A program made the translations under genes and the position numbers. Positions 27,645 through 36,551 of a stretch of 64,000 bases of DNA are shown one piece after another. The stretch is taken from assembly GCF_030815975.1 (NCBI RefSeq), contig NZ_JAUSXL010000002.1, forward strand, positions 1,488,001 through 1,552,000. The letters are read 5' to 3'. The stretch is from Variovorax paradoxus. GTDB lineage: Bacteria; Pseudomonadota; Gammaproteobacteria; Burkholderiales; Burkholderiaceae_C. How positions within the stretch are numbered: position 1 is the stretch's first letter; each line of letters opens with the position of its first letter. The notes beneath the pieces are model-generated. The model ran no database searches. It had not been told where the DNA came from and saw only the letters and a list, made by a program, of their open reading frames with translations.

Positions 27645-28352
27645 ATGGAACATAGCACCTACAAAAAGTGGTCGGCCGAGTTCATTGGTACTTTCTGGCT
27701 CACGCTGGGCGGCTGCGGAAGCGCGGTCCTCGCGGCGGCCTTTCCCAACAACCTGGGCATCGGCTTCCTGGGCGTTTCGCTGGCGTTCGGCCTGACGGTG
27801 GTGACCGGTGCCTATGCGCTCGGCCCGATCTCGGGCGGCCACTTCAATCCTGCGGTGTCGATCGGCCTCGCGGCCGCGGGGCGCTTCAAGGCCTCGCAGC
27901 TCGCGGGCTACATCGTCTCGCAGGTGCTGGGTGCGATTGCGGCGGCCGGCGTGCTCTACCTGATTGCCACCGGCAAGCCCGGCGCCGACATCGGCGGCTT
28001 CGCCACCAACGGCTTCGGCGAGCACTCGCCCGGCAAGTACGGCATGACCGCCGCGCTGGTGTGCGAGGTGGTGATGACCGCGGTGTTCCTGATCGTGATT
28101 CTCGGCGCCACCGCCAAGCGCGCGGCCGGCGGCTTCGCGGGCCTGGCGATCGGCCTGTGCCTCACGCTGATCCACCTGATCTCCATTCCGGTGACCAACA
28201 CCTCGGTCAATCCGGCGCGCAGCACGGGCCCGGCGCTGTTCGGCCCGTCCTACGCGGTGTCGGAGCTGTGGCTGTTCTGGGCCGCGCCCATTGCGGGTGC
28301 GATCATCGGCGCGCTGATCTACCGCGCGCTGCTCGCGAACAGCGACGACTGA
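27645..28352 (+). CDS. aqpZ: Aquaporin Z
   Basis: 235 aa water channel with six transmembrane helices and two half-helices carrying the paired NPA motifs (HFNPAVS and SVNPARSTG). The selectivity filter Arg follows the second NPA (NPARS), and the His of the orthodox water-channel filter is likely in LIHLIS. Length fits AqpZ, without the insertion of glycerol facilitators. It probably mediates rapid osmotic water flow across the inner membrane. A ribosome site (acgaacgaaacaag) is weak. Convergent with the small secreted protein gene; the stops are adjacent. Confidence 0.94.
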   Translation: MEHSTYKKWSAEFIGTFWLTLGGCGSAVLAAAFPNNLGIGFLGVSLAFGLTVVTGAYALGPISGGHFNPAVSIGLAAAGRFKASQLAGYIVSQVLGAIAAAGVLYLIATGKPGADIGGFATNGFGEHSPGKYGMTAALVCEVVMTAVFLIVILGATAKRAAGGFAGLAIGLCLTLIHLISIPVTNTSVNPARSTGPALFGPSYAVSELWLFWAAPIAGAIIGALIYRALLANSDD

Positions 28353-28691
28353 TCAGCTGCCGCTGGCCGACTGCACGAGCGGCAGCGAGGTCGACTGCCC
28401 GATCGACTCGGTGCCCGTCGCATGCGAGGCCGCATAGGCGCCGGCCTGCACGTCGGATACCGGCGTCGTCGAGTTCATGGCCGGCGCGCTGGTCGACTGG
28501 CCGATCGACTCGGTGCCGCTGGGCCGCGCGGCGGCCATTGCGCCGGCCTGCACGTCGGGGTTCTCGGGCGAATTCATCTGCAGCGGGTGATAGTCCGAGC
28601 CGTCGGTGGTTTCGGCCAACGCATTCACGGCACCGAGCGCCGCGAACGCAGCGAAGGAACCAAGGGCAAGAAGCTTGAAGGAAGTGCGCAT
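28353..28691 (-). CDS. Small secreted protein with internal repeats
   Basis: 112 aa, no family recognised. Signal peptide residues 1-28 (LLALGSFAAFAALGAVNALAE). The mature chain carries two copies of a block: DVQAGAMAAARPSGTESIGQ and DVQAGAYAASHATGTESIGQ, each followed by ST and a Ser/Ala-rich spacer. A good ribosome site (CAGGAG) precedes the ATG. It lies 112 bp downstream of the sensor kinase gene on the same strand, and 11 bp-spaced direct repeats occur in that gap, so it is a likely target of the adjacent two-component system. Confidence 0.75.
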   Translation of the reverse strand: MRTSFKLLALGSFAAFAALGAVNALAETTDGSDYHPLQMNSPENPDVQAGAMAAARPSGTESIGQSTSAPAMNSTTPVSDVQAGAYAASHATGTESIGQSTSLPLVQSASGS

Positions 28692-28781
28692 GGCGTGTGC
28701 TCCTGAATAGTTTGTTCCCGGCCGCGTGCCATCGCGCGAACTGCGCGTGGCAGGGCCTGCATGCACTCTAGGCAGCCGGTC

Positions 28782-28797
28782 TGAGCGGGCCGTGAGC
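28782..28797. promoter_or_regulatory. 11 bp-spaced direct repeats before the small secreted protein gene
   Basis: TGAGC at 28782 and 28793 are exactly 11 bp apart; a third copy at 28815 is two more turns away, inside the kinase gene. One-turn spacing of direct half-sites is how OmpR/PhoB-family regulators bind. Read on the minus strand the units are GCTCA. Confidence 0.4.
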
Positions 28798-28803
28798 AGG
28801 AAA

Positions 28804-30204
28804 TTAGCTTGGCGTGAGCGGCGCCGGTGTCGCCGGAAGATGCACCCGCGCCAGCAGCCCCGGCCCCTCGCCTTCTGCCTCGTCGCGGTTGCGCAGCTCG
28901 ATGCGCAAACCATGCCGCTCGGCGGCCGTGCGCGCAATCGCCAGCCCGAGCCCGCTGCCGCCGGCCGGCGCGCCCGGCACGCGAAAGAAGCGGTCGAACA
29001 CGCGGCCGATCGACGAGGCCGGAATGCCCGGCCCGTTGTCGAGCACGTCGACCACCGCATGCCCGTCGACCTCGTGCAGCCGCACATCGACCACGCCGCC
29101 TTCGGGCGCATAGCGCAGCGCGTTGTCGATCAGGTTGTCGAACACGCTGCGCAGCTCGGCGGCCGGCGCCTGCACCACGGGCGCGATCGAGCCCTCGAAG
29201 CCGATGTCCACGCGGCGTGCGTCGGCCAGCACCATCAGCTGGCTCACGCTCTCGCGCAGCAGGGTCTCGATGTCGACCGGCTCGCGCGACGCGGGACGGC
29301 CCGGCGCGTCCTGCCGCGAGAGGCTCAGCAGCTGTTCGATCAGGTGCTGCGCGCGCGTGACGCCGGCTTCGAGCTGGTTGAAGCGCTCGGTGGCTTCGCC
29401 GGCCGGTACGTGCGCGCGCAGGTTTTCGATCTGCAGGCCGATCGCGGCCATCGGCGTGCGCAGCTCGTGGGCCGCGTCCTGCACGAAGCGGCGCTGCGTG
29501 GCGAAGGCGCTGCGCACGCGCGACAGCAGATGGTTGAACGCGTGGACCAGCGGCGCGATCTCGTCCGGCACGCGCGCCAGCGACAGCTCGGTGGGGCTGC
29601 GCTCGTCCTGCGAGGCCACGTCGCGCGCCACCGCGCGCAGCGAGCGCGAGGCCGCCGACACGATGAGCCAGAGGATCAGCAAGGCCAGCGGCAGCAGCAG
29701 CGCAATCGGCAGGCCTTCGAGCAGCGCGCGGCGCAGCGCCCGGCGCCGGCGGTAGTCCTCGTTCTGCAGCACCTGCACGCGCGGCTGGTCGGCGCGCGGC
29801 CCGGGCTCGGCGGTGAACACGCGCCAGCGCGAAGGCGTGGGCGCATCGGTGCGCGCGTCGCTGAAACCCGGCTGCGTCTGCAGCGGCACCACGGCCAGCG
29901 GCGGCCAGGAGCTCGCGCGCAGCGCGCGGCCGTCGGCGCTCCAGATCTGCACCACGAAGGCGCCGCGCACGAGGGCGGCATGGCCGTCGAGCAGGCGCGG
30001 GCTGCGGGGCGGGTCGCTGCCCGCATAGGAATCGGCCACCAGCCGCATCTGCTCGTCCAGCGCGTTGTGCACCAGGTCGCCATACGCCACGAAGGTGAAC
30101 CACGCCGTGAGCGCCGCCGCCACCAGGTGCAGCGTGACGAGCCAGAACAAGAGCTGCGTGCGCAGCGAGCGCGGGCGCCACCAGCGGCCGCCGCGCAAGG
30201 TCAT
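28804..30204 (-). CDS. Sensor histidine kinase (BasS/QseC type)
   Basis: 466 aa membrane kinase. Two transmembrane segments (residues about 16-38 and 163-185) bracket a periplasmic sensor of about 125 residues; then HAMP (SLRAVARDVASQ ...), HisKA with the phosphorylated H246 in DAAHELRTPMAAIG, and HATPase with NLIDNALRYAP, DNGPGIP and GSGLGLAIA. It phosphorylates the response regulator encoded upstream. The start at 30204 follows a mini-ORF whose TGA overlaps this ATG (ATGA); an in-frame upstream start would extend it through that insert. Acts with the regulator at 30254. Confidence 0.92.
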   Translation of the reverse strand: MTLRGGRWWRPRSLRTQLLFWLVTLHLVAAALTAWFTFVAYGDLVHNALDEQMRLVADSYAGSDPPRSPRLLDGHAALVRGAFVVQIWSADGRALRASSWPPLAVVPLQTQPGFSDARTDAPTPSRWRVFTAEPGPRADQPRVQVLQNEDYRRRRALRRALLEGLPIALLLPLALLILWLIVSAASRSLRAVARDVASQDERSPTELSLARVPDEIAPLVHAFNHLLSRVRSAFATQRRFVQDAAHELRTPMAAIGLQIENLRAHVPAGEATERFNQLEAGVTRAQHLIEQLLSLSRQDAPGRPASREPVDIETLLRESVSQLMVLADARRVDIGFEGSIAPVVQAPAAELRSVFDNLIDNALRYAPEGGVVDVRLHEVDGHAVVDVLDNGPGIPASSIGRVFDRFFRVPGAPAGGSGLGLAIARTAAERHGLRIELRNRDEAEGEGPGLLARVHLPATPAPLTPS

Positions 30205-30257
30205 TGGCAAACCTTCGTGCTTCGCACTGCGGTGCGAGCTTGCCTGGGTGCGCTCAT
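30201..30257 (-). CDS. Coupling mini-ORF between response regulator and kinase
   Basis: 18 codons. Its ATG overlaps the response regulator TGA as ATGA (30254-30257), and its TGA overlaps the kinase ATG as ATGA (30201-30204). Contains RTAVRSTKVC, related to the RTAARSAEVC end of the mini-ORF at 11406, and its DNA includes the same ctgcggtgcga core. GAAGG before the end serves as ribosome site for the kinase. It probably restores stop/start coupling across an inserted repeat. Confidence 0.42.
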   Translation of the reverse strand: MSAPRQARTAVRSTKVCQ

Positions 30258-30910
30258 GCCGCAACGCGCCAGCCGAGCCCGCGCACGTTGCGGATCGAAT
30301 CGGCGCCGAGCTTGCGGCGCATGCCGTGGATCAGCACGTCGATGGCGTTGCTGGTCACTTCCTCGCCCCAGCCGTAGATGCGGTTCTCGAGCTGCTCGCG
30401 CGAGAGGATGGCGCCGGGCCGCTCGAGCAGGGCGTGCAGCAGCGCGAACTCGCGCGCGGTGAGCGCCTCGCGCGCGCCGCCAACCAGCACCTCGCGCGTG
30501 GTGAGGTCCAGCTGCATCGTGCTGCCGCCGATCAGCGAATGCGCGGCGCCGTCGCGCCGGCGCACCACGGCCCGCATGCGCGCGAGCAATTCGCGGAATT
30601 CGAAGGGCTTGAGCAGATAGTCGTCGGCGCCCAGGTCGAGGCTGTGGATGCGGTCGTCCAGGCCGTCGCGCGCGGTGAGCACCAGCACCGGCGTGGCGTC
30701 GCCGCGTTCGCGGGCTCGGCGCAGCACCTCGGTGCCGTCCTGCCGCGGCAGGCCCAGGTCGAGCAGCACGCAGGTGTAGCCGCCATCGCCCAGCGCGCTT
30801 TGCGCCAGTTCGCCGTCGCGCACCCAGTCGGCCGACCAGCCCGCGCCCTCGAGCGCCTGCTTCAGGCTGCGCCCGATCATCTCGTCGTCTTCCACCAGCA
30901 GCACACGCAT
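30254..30910 (-). CDS. Response regulator, OmpR family (BasR/QseB type)
   Basis: 218 aa. Receiver domain with acidic pocket EDD at residues 7-9, phosphoacceptor D51 in LLDLGLP, the Thr/Lys pair in VLTARD and LLKPFEF; then the winged-helix output domain (LTAREFALLHALLERPGAILSREQLENRIYG ... NAIDVLIHGMRRKLG). The sequence type and the CTTAG-N6-CTTAG element 86 bp upstream point to the BasR/PmrA/QseB branch, which usually controls envelope modification. First gene of the two-component operon. Confidence 0.92.
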   Translation of the reverse strand: MRVLLVEDDEMIGRSLKQALEGAGWSADWVRDGELAQSALGDGGYTCVLLDLGLPRQDGTEVLRRARERGDATPVLVLTARDGLDDRIHSLDLGADDYLLKPFEFRELLARMRAVVRRRDGAAHSLIGGSTMQLDLTTREVLVGGAREALTAREFALLHALLERPGAILSREQLENRIYGWGEEVTSNAIDVLIHGMRRKLGADSIRNVRGLGWRVAA

Positions 30911-30995
30911 CGCGTCGACTCCTTGGGCGCCAAGGTAGCACGCGATCGGGATGACCGGTAGTGCCCTGCGCCGCGGCGCAGCGTAGGGGCGAAGT

Positions 30996-31012
30996 CTTAG
31001 ACGCAGCTTAGG
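30996..31012. promoter_or_regulatory. PmrA/QseB-like box upstream of the response regulator
   Basis: CTTAGA-CGCAG-CTTAGG: two hexamers 11 bp apart (on the minus strand CCTAAG-N5-TCTAAG), matching the YTTAAG-N5-YTTAAG form of PmrA/BasR/QseB boxes with one change per half. It lies 86 bp before the regulator start, consistent with autoregulation. Confidence 0.6.
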
Positions 31013-31031
31013 CGCCGTGCGGCCAGCAGGG

Positions 31032-32142
31032 TCACAGCACGCGCACGTCGTGCCGCTCCTCCTCGCCATCCGCTGCAAAGGCCAGCAGCCGCATGCCCTC
31101 TTCTTCCACGCCGAGCCGATCGGCCTTCGACCAGCGCGTGAAGGGCTCCAGCACCACCGTGGCCGCATTGTTCTTCGCCCGCTCGATCTTCCAGATGCCC
31201 GCGACGAAACCGTCGAGCAGCACCGTGCCGCGCACGATGCCGTTGGCGGTGAACACGCGCGCGCGGTGCACCTCGCTCATCACGCGGCTGCGGTCGACAT
31301 GCGAGAGCAGCAGGTTGTCCCATTCGGCGACCAGGCGCGGTGGCGCGGGCGTGTCGGGCCCCGGGGCGCGGCGCGCGCGGCAGGTCGAACAGCTCCTGGC
31401 CCTGCTCGCCGGTGAAGATGCGCAGCTGCGGCCGCAGGCGCTCGGCCACGGCCTTCCAGCCCGTGAGGCCCGACCATGCGCCCGCATCGGCGAGCGTGGC
31501 GGGGCCGAAGGCCGCCAGGTAGCGCAACAGTAGCTCGTCCTGCGTGGCGGCCGCGGCATCGGCGGCGGATTCGCCGAGCCACTGTGCGATGGGCTGCAGC
31601 CCTGCGCTCTGGTGCGAGTTCCAGCTGCCCGCGGGTGGCAGGTGCACCAGCGGCACGCTGTTGCGGATGAGTGCGGCGAGCGAGGCGGGCTCGCGGTCTT
31701 TCCAGCGCGCCGCAAGGGCCTGGCCGAGCTCGGAACTGGTGAGCGGGCCTTCGCGCAGCAGCGCCCGGCCCGCCTCCACCACGGCCGCGCGATCGATGCC
31801 CTCGAGCGCCCGTGCGTGGCTGCTGCCCTGCAATCCGCGCTGATGCACGGGTTCGAGCAGCGGCCGCCAGGCCAGCGCATCGGATGCGGCCATCAGGTGC
31901 AGGGTCGCGCGCATGGTCGACATGCGCACGACGCGGCGCTTCTTCATGGCCTCGGTCAACTGCTCGCGGCGGAATCCTTCGAGCCGGCTCCACAGGCCGA
32001 TGTAAGGCGGGTTCGGCGCCTGCGCCTGCAGCCCCGCTAGCTTTTCGATGGCCTGCGCGGCGGTCGCCTTGCGCCGCTCCAGCAGCATCTGCCGCGCCAG
32101 CGTGGCCCGGTTCAGTGCGCGCTGGCTCAGCACCACGGCCAT
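31032..32142 (-). pseudogene. Winged-helix DNA-binding protein (HTH_42/AlkZ-like), frameshifted
   Basis: Would encode about 369 aa of the winged-helix family that includes AlkZ-type DNA glycosylases. The first two thirds read in one frame from ATG 32142 (LSQRALNRATLARQMLLERR, LAGLQAQAPNPPYIGLWSRL, MRATLHLMAASDALAW). The last third is in another frame (LVAEWDNLLLSHVDRSRV, FTANGIVRGTVLLDGFVAGIWKIE) ending at 31032. Removing one base from the four-base C run at 31359-31362 restores one continuous frame reading RAPRPGPDTPAPPRLVAEWD. This is either a real one-base insertion inactivating the gene or a sequencing error in a GC homopolymer. It overlaps no neighbour. Confidence 0.82.
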
Positions 32143-32152
32143 CGGCGACGGC

Positions 32153-32974
32153 TCAGAACTTCTCGTGCGGACCGAGATAGCGCCACTGCCCCACCGGCAG
32201 GTTGCCGAGCATCACCTTGCCGATGCGCACGCGCTTCAGGCCCACCACCTTCAGGCCGACCAGCTCGCACATGCGGCGGATCTGGCGCTTCTTGCCTTCG
32301 GTGAGCACGAAGCGAAGCTGCTCGGGGTTCTGCCATTCGACCCGCGCCGGCTTGAGCGGCTGGCCGTCGAGGCTCAGGCCGTGGCGCAGCTTCGCGAGCA
32401 AGGCCGGCGGAAAGACCGCCTGCACGTTGGTGGTGACGGGATCGTCGTCGTCCATGCGCACCAACTGCCCGGTGGGCGCGGGCTGGCCCAGGCCGTGGTA
32501 GGCCACGCGCACGAGGTACTCCTTTTCCATCACCGAGTCTTCGCCGATCAGCTGGCGCGCGATGCGGCCGTCCTGCGTCATCACCAGCAGGCCGATCGAG
32601 TCGATGTCGAGCCGGCCGCAGGGCGCCAGGCCGCGCAGCTGGCTGGGGTTGAAGAAGAAGCGCGTGTTGTCCTCGGCCCAGCGGTTCTGCGGCGTGAACA
32701 GCGTCACCGCGGGCTCGTGGCCATCTTCGGCCTGCGCGCTCACGTAGCCGATGGGCTTGTTGATCAGGATGGTGACCTGTGTCGCCTGCTGGCCCTTGGC
32801 CGCCTTGTCGATCTCGACGCGGTCGGACGGCGTGACCTTGACGCCCATTTCGGCCGGTCGGCCGTTCACCTTCACCCAGCCGTTGGCGATCCATTCGTCG
32901 GCCTCGCGGCGCGAGCACATGCCGAGTTCGGCCATGCGTTTGTTGAGGCGGATCGGGGCGGGGGCGTCGGTCAT
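32153..32974 (-). CDS. 23S rRNA pseudouridine synthase, RluB/RluF type
   Basis: 273 aa. N-terminal S4 RNA-binding domain ([31 protein letters not shown] in pattern, residues 8-40), then the RsuA-family catalytic domain with NKPIGYVSA and the active-site Asp in [14 protein letters not shown], and the C-terminal [27 protein letters not shown] signature. Most like RluF, which modifies U2604 (and U2605) of 23S rRNA and tRNA-Tyr, but RluB cannot be excluded. Starts 10 bp after the frameshifted gene's ATG on the same strand. Confidence 0.9.
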   Translation of the reverse strand: MTDAPAPIRLNKRMAELGMCSRREADEWIANGWVKVNGRPAEMGVKVTPSDRVEIDKAAKGQQATQVTILINKPIGYVSAQAEDGHEPAVTLFTPQNRWAEDNTRFFFNPSQLRGLAPCGRLDIDSIGLLVMTQDGRIARQLIGEDSVMEKEYLVRVAYHGLGQPAPTGQLVRMDDDDPVTTNVQAVFPPALLAKLRHGLSLDGQPLKPARVEWQNPEQLRFVLTEGKKRQIRRMCELVGLKVVGLKRVRIGKVMLGNLPVGQWRYLGPHEKF

Positions 32975-33118
32975 GCGGGGGGCGCGGTCGGTTGATGGCA
33001 GGTCACGCCCGGTGAAGCGGTGCGCAGCCGCATTTTCGCTGATGGACGCCGCCTGCGGGATGTGTCGCAATGCATGGCGATAATGCGCGCCAATGGCCCG
33101 CCGACGGCCCCCACCCGC

Positions 33119-34258
33119 ATGACCAAACTCCTGATCCTCAGCGTGAGCGCCGGCAACGGCCACGTGCGCGCAGCGCAAGCCCTCGAAGCCGCCGTGCAAT
33201 CGACCCCGCCGCACACGGCGGTCCACATCGATGCCATGGCCCATGTGGCCGGCGGCTTCCGCAAGGTGTACACCGACTGGTACATCCAGCTCGTGAACCG
33301 CGCGCCCGAGCTGTGGTCGTACCTGCACCAGCGCTCCGATGCCACGCCGCACCACGCGCCTTCGCAGCGGCTGCGCCGCGGCATCGAGCGGCTGAGCACC
33401 GGCGCCCTGGTGCGCGAGATCCGCCGCGAAAATCCCGACGCCGTGATCTGCACCCACTTCCTGCCCGCCGAGCTGCTGATGCGCGAGCGCAACCGCGGCC
33501 GCATCGACTACCCCGTGTGGCTGCAGATCACCGACTACGACCTGCACAACATGTGGCTGGTGCCGGGCATGGCGGGCTACCTGGCCGCGACCGAGGAAGT
33601 GGCCTTCAGGCTGCGCGCGCGCGGCATTCCGGCCGAGCGCATCCATGTGACGGGCATTCCGGTGATGCCGGCCTTCTGCGAGCCCGACGCGCCGGCGCTC
33701 GCGCGCCATGCCTGCGCCACGGCGCTCGGCCTCGACCCCGCGCGGCCGGTGCTGCTGATGGCCTCGGGCGGCGCGGGTGTCGGCGACCTGGCGAGCATGG
33801 TCGAGCGCGTGCTTTCGCTCGGCGGCGTCAGCGGCTTGCAGGTGATCGCCGTGGCCGGCCGCAACGCCGAGGCCCACGGCAGGCTGCAGGCCCTGGCCGC
33901 CCGCCATCCGGGGCGCGTGGTGGCCATCGGCTTCACGAACGAGATGCACAAGCTCATGGCCGCGGCCGACCTGGTCGTGACCAAGCCCGGCGGGCTCACG
34001 GTGTCGGAGTGCCTCGCGCTCGGCAAGCCGATGCTGCTGATCTCGCCGATTCCGGGGCAGGAAGAACACAACGCCGGCTTCCTGATGGAAGAAGGCGCAG
34101 GCTGGCTCGCCTACGACGCCATCGGCCTCGACTACAAGGTGGCACGGCTGATGACCGACCCCGCCAAGCTCGCGGCCATGGCCGGGCGCAGCCGCGCGCT
34201 TGGCAAGCCGCGCGCGGCGGCCGCGGTGCTGCGCCACGTGCTGGGCGAAGCCGCATGA
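33119..34258 (+). CDS. MGDG synthase-like glycosyltransferase
   Basis: 379 aa GT28-fold transferase. N-terminal MGDG-synthase domain ([22 protein letters not shown] ... [52 protein letters not shown]) and C-terminal UDP-sugar-binding domain with [47 protein letters not shown] and PGQEEHN. It likely transfers a hexose to diacylglycerol at the membrane. The ATG at 33119 is preferred since the fold starts at once; ATG 33074 is an in-frame alternative. The next two genes overlap in ATGA, giving a coupled operon. Confidence 0.88.
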   Translation: MTKLLILSVSAGNGHVRAAQALEAAVQSTPPHTAVHIDAMAHVAGGFRKVYTDWYIQLVNRAPELWSYLHQRSDATPHHAPSQRLRRGIERLSTGALVREIRRENPDAVICTHFLPAELLMRERNRGRIDYPVWLQITDYDLHNMWLVPGMAGYLAATEEVAFRLRARGIPAERIHVTGIPVMPAFCEPDAPALARHACATALGLDPARPVLLMASGGAGVGDLASMVERVLSLGGVSGLQVIAVAGRNAEAHGRLQALAARHPGRVVAIGFTNEMHKLMAAADLVVTKPGGLTVSECLALGKPMLLISPIPGQEEHNAGFLMEEGAGWLAYDAIGLDYKVARLMTDPAKLAAMAGRSRALGKPRAAAAVLRHVLGEAA

Positions 34259-34746
34259 CGGGCGCCGTGGAGAAAACGGGCGTGGCCCGCACGCTCGGCT
34301 ACCTCGCATGGGTGGTGGTGATGGCCTTCTTCTTTGCCAACGCCGAGATCCAGATCGAAGGCGGCGCCGGCTGGGCCACCTCGCTGCCCACCTGGCGCAT
34401 CGAGAACAGCATCTGGCTCGACCTCTTCTGGGGCGGGCGCGCGATGACCGGCTACCACGCCTGGGTCTTCACCTTCATGGTGCTGGTGTTCCTTGCGCCG
34501 CTGGCCTTCAACGGACGCTGGACCTGGCGCGATTTCGGACTGGCGGTGGCGGGCCTGATCGTGTTCTGGGTCTGCGAAGACTTCCTCTGGTTCATCATCA
34601 ACCCGGCCTTCGGCTGGGCGCGCTTCAATGCGGTGGATGCGTTCTGGCACAAGCACTGGATCTGGGGCGCGCCGGTCGACTACTGGGGCGGCCTGGCGGT
34701 GGCCCTGCTGATTTTGGTGACGCGGCACTGGCGGCGGAAGAAATGA
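34255..34746 (+). CDS. Small integral membrane protein
   Basis: 163 aa, no family recognised. Four predicted transmembrane helices: [56 protein letters not shown] and [11 protein letters not shown], with a basic C-terminus (RHWRRKK). Conserved-looking aromatic/acidic residues ([22 protein letters not shown]) face the loops. The start overlaps the glycosyltransferase stop and the end overlaps the phosphatase start, both as ATGA, so it is the middle gene of a tightly coupled operon and may act on or move the glycolipid. Confidence 0.8.
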   Translation: MTGAVEKTGVARTLGYLAWVVVMAFFFANAEIQIEGGAGWATSLPTWRIENSIWLDLFWGGRAMTGYHAWVFTFMVLVFLAPLAFNGRWTWRDFGLAVAGLIVFWVCEDFLWFIINPAFGWARFNAVDAFWHKHWIWGAPVDYWGGLAVALLILVTRHWRRKK

Positions 34747-35312
34747 CGAAGAACAGGAAGAAGCACAAGGCAGCGGCAGAAGACATCGCCGGCCCGCGCC
34801 CCGGCCACTGGGCCGATCCGCTGGGCGCATCGAAGGTCGAGAACCTGCACCGCATCACGCCCACGCTGTACCGCAGCGCGCAGCCGCGCATCGCCGACGT
34901 GGCGGCGCTGAAGGCGCTGGGCATCCGCACCATCGTGAGCCTGCGCTCCTTCAACGACGACCGGAAGGTGTTCGCGGGCAGCGGCATCCGCCTGGTGCGC
35001 GTACCGATCAACACCTGGTCGATCGACGACGCCAAGGTGCTGCGCGCGCTGGTGGCGATCCGAGAGGCCGAGAAGCAGGGGCCGGTGCTGATCCACTGCA
35101 TGCACGGCGCCGACCGCACCGGCGTGGTCGCGGCGGCCTACCGCATGGCGGTGCAGGGCTGGGACAAGGAAAGCGCGCGCCTGGAGATGCTGCGCGGCGG
35201 CTACGGCTACCACACGCTGTGGCGCAACATTCCGCGCTACATCGAGCGCTTCGATCCGCAGAAGATGGGCCATGCGCTGGCCCACGCGCCGGCGATTCCC
35301 GTGGTGTCCTGA
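34743..35312 (+). CDS. Dual-specificity/tyrosine phosphatase family protein
   Basis: 189 aa. The P-loop HCMHGADRTGVVAAAYRM carries the catalytic Cys and Arg of the Cys-based phosphatase fold; the upstream general-acid region is VRVPINTWSIDD. RITPTLYRSAQPR at the start of the domain is typical of the Siw14/DSP-like bacterial group. The substrate may be a phospholipid phosphate or inositol/sugar phosphate, but is not shown. It is the last gene of the glycosyltransferase operon, ATGA-overlapping the membrane protein gene. Confidence 0.88.
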   Translation: MTKNRKKHKAAAEDIAGPRPGHWADPLGASKVENLHRITPTLYRSAQPRIADVAALKALGIRTIVSLRSFNDDRKVFAGSGIRLVRVPINTWSIDDAKVLRALVAIREAEKQGPVLIHCMHGADRTGVVAAAYRMAVQGWDKESARLEMLRGGYGYHTLWRNIPRYIERFDPQKMGHALAHAPAIPVVS

Positions 35313-35412
35313 AGGCGTCTGCAGCTTTCGCGCGCCGCTCCTATACTGGCCGCCCCGTGGCCCCGGGCCACCTTCGAACCTGCCTCCTTGACGAGGCACA
35401 AGGGGCTCATCC

Positions 35413-36543
35413 ATGGCACTGCAACTGCGCTCCCTCATCCGCGCGAACGGCGAACTTGAACTCTCGCTGCACGACGAACCGATTCCCGAGCCGCAGGCGC
35501 ACGAAGTCGTGATCCGTGTCGAGGCCTCGCCGATGAATCCGTCGGACCTGGGCCTGCTGTTCGGCGCGGCCGACCTGGGCACCGCCAAGGCCTCCGGCAC
35601 GCCAGAGCGGCCCATCGTGACGGCCACCGTGCCCGAGCGCGCCATGCCGGCGATGGCCGGGCGGCTGGACCAGTCGATGCCGGTCGGCAACGAAGGCGCC
35701 GGCGTGGTGGTCAAGGCCGGTTCGTCGCCCGCGGCGCAGGCGCTGCTGGGCAAGACGGTGGCCGCGATCGGCGGCGCGATGTATTCGCAGTACCGCGCGG
35801 TGGCCGCGGCCCAGTGCCTGGAACTGCCCGCGGGCACGGCACCGGCCGAAGGCGCATCATGCTTCGTGAACCCGCTCACTTCGCTGGGCATGGTCGAGAC
35901 GATGCGGCGCGAAGGCCACAAGGCCCTGGTGCACACCGCCGCCGCCTCCAACCTGGGCCAGATGCTCAACAAGATCTGCCTGAAGGACGGCATCGCGCTG
36001 GTCAACATCGTGCGCAAGCCCGAGCAGGAAGCGCTGCTGCGCGGCATCGGCGCAAAGTACGTGTGCAACGCGAGCTCGCCCACTTTCCTCGAAGACCTGA
36101 CGCAGGCCCTGGTCGAGACGGGCGCCACGCTGGCCTTCGACGCCACGGGCGGCGGCAAGCTCGCGGGCCAGATCCTCGGTTGCATGGAAGCGGCGCTGAA
36201 CCGCACCGCCAAGGAATACAGCCGCTACGGCTCGGCCACGCACAAGCAGGTCTACATCTACGGCGGCCTGGACCGCTCGCCGACGGAGTTCGTGCGCAAC
36301 TTCGGCATGGCGTGGGGCATGGGCGGGTGGTTGCTGTTCCCGTTCCTGCAGAAGCTCGGGGATGAAGGTGTGCAGCGGTTGAAGGCGCGCGTGGTGGCGG
36401 AGTTGAAGACGACGTTTGCGAGCCATTACACGCGCGAGGTTTCGTTGTTCGAGGCGCTGCAGCTCGATGCGATCGGGGTGTATGGGAAGCAGGCGACGGG
36501 GGAGAAGTTCTTGTTGAATCCGAACAAGGGCGTGGCGGCTTGA
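35413..36543 (+). CDS. Zinc-binding-type alcohol dehydrogenase/NADPH oxidoreductase (MDR family)
   Basis: 376 aa medium-chain reductase. GroES-like N-domain (VVIRVEASPMNPSDLGLLFGAADL, MPVGNEGAGVVVKAG), then the Rossmann domain (FVNPLTSLGMVETMRREGHKALVHTAAASNLGQMLNKIC). The family ending with TKEYSRYGSATHKQVYIYGGL-like sequence and FGMAWGMGGWLLFPFL marks the subgroup related to 2-haloacrylate/enoyl reductases. No catalytic zinc ligands are seen. Monocistronic. The 100 bp leader has a possible -10 TATACT at 35351 and a GC-rich hairpin cgtggccccgggccacc. Confidence 0.82.
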   Translation: MALQLRSLIRANGELELSLHDEPIPEPQAHEVVIRVEASPMNPSDLGLLFGAADLGTAKASGTPERPIVTATVPERAMPAMAGRLDQSMPVGNEGAGVVVKAGSSPAAQALLGKTVAAIGGAMYSQYRAVAAAQCLELPAGTAPAEGASCFVNPLTSLGMVETMRREGHKALVHTAAASNLGQMLNKICLKDGIALVNIVRKPEQEALLRGIGAKYVCNASSPTFLEDLTQALVETGATLAFDATGGGKLAGQILGCMEAALNRTAKEYSRYGSATHKQVYIYGGLDRSPTEFVRNFGMAWGMGGWLLFPFLQKLGDEGVQRLKARVVAELKTTFASHYTREVSLFEALQLDAIGVYGKQATGEKFLLNPNKGVAA

Positions 36544-36551
36544 ATGCCGCG

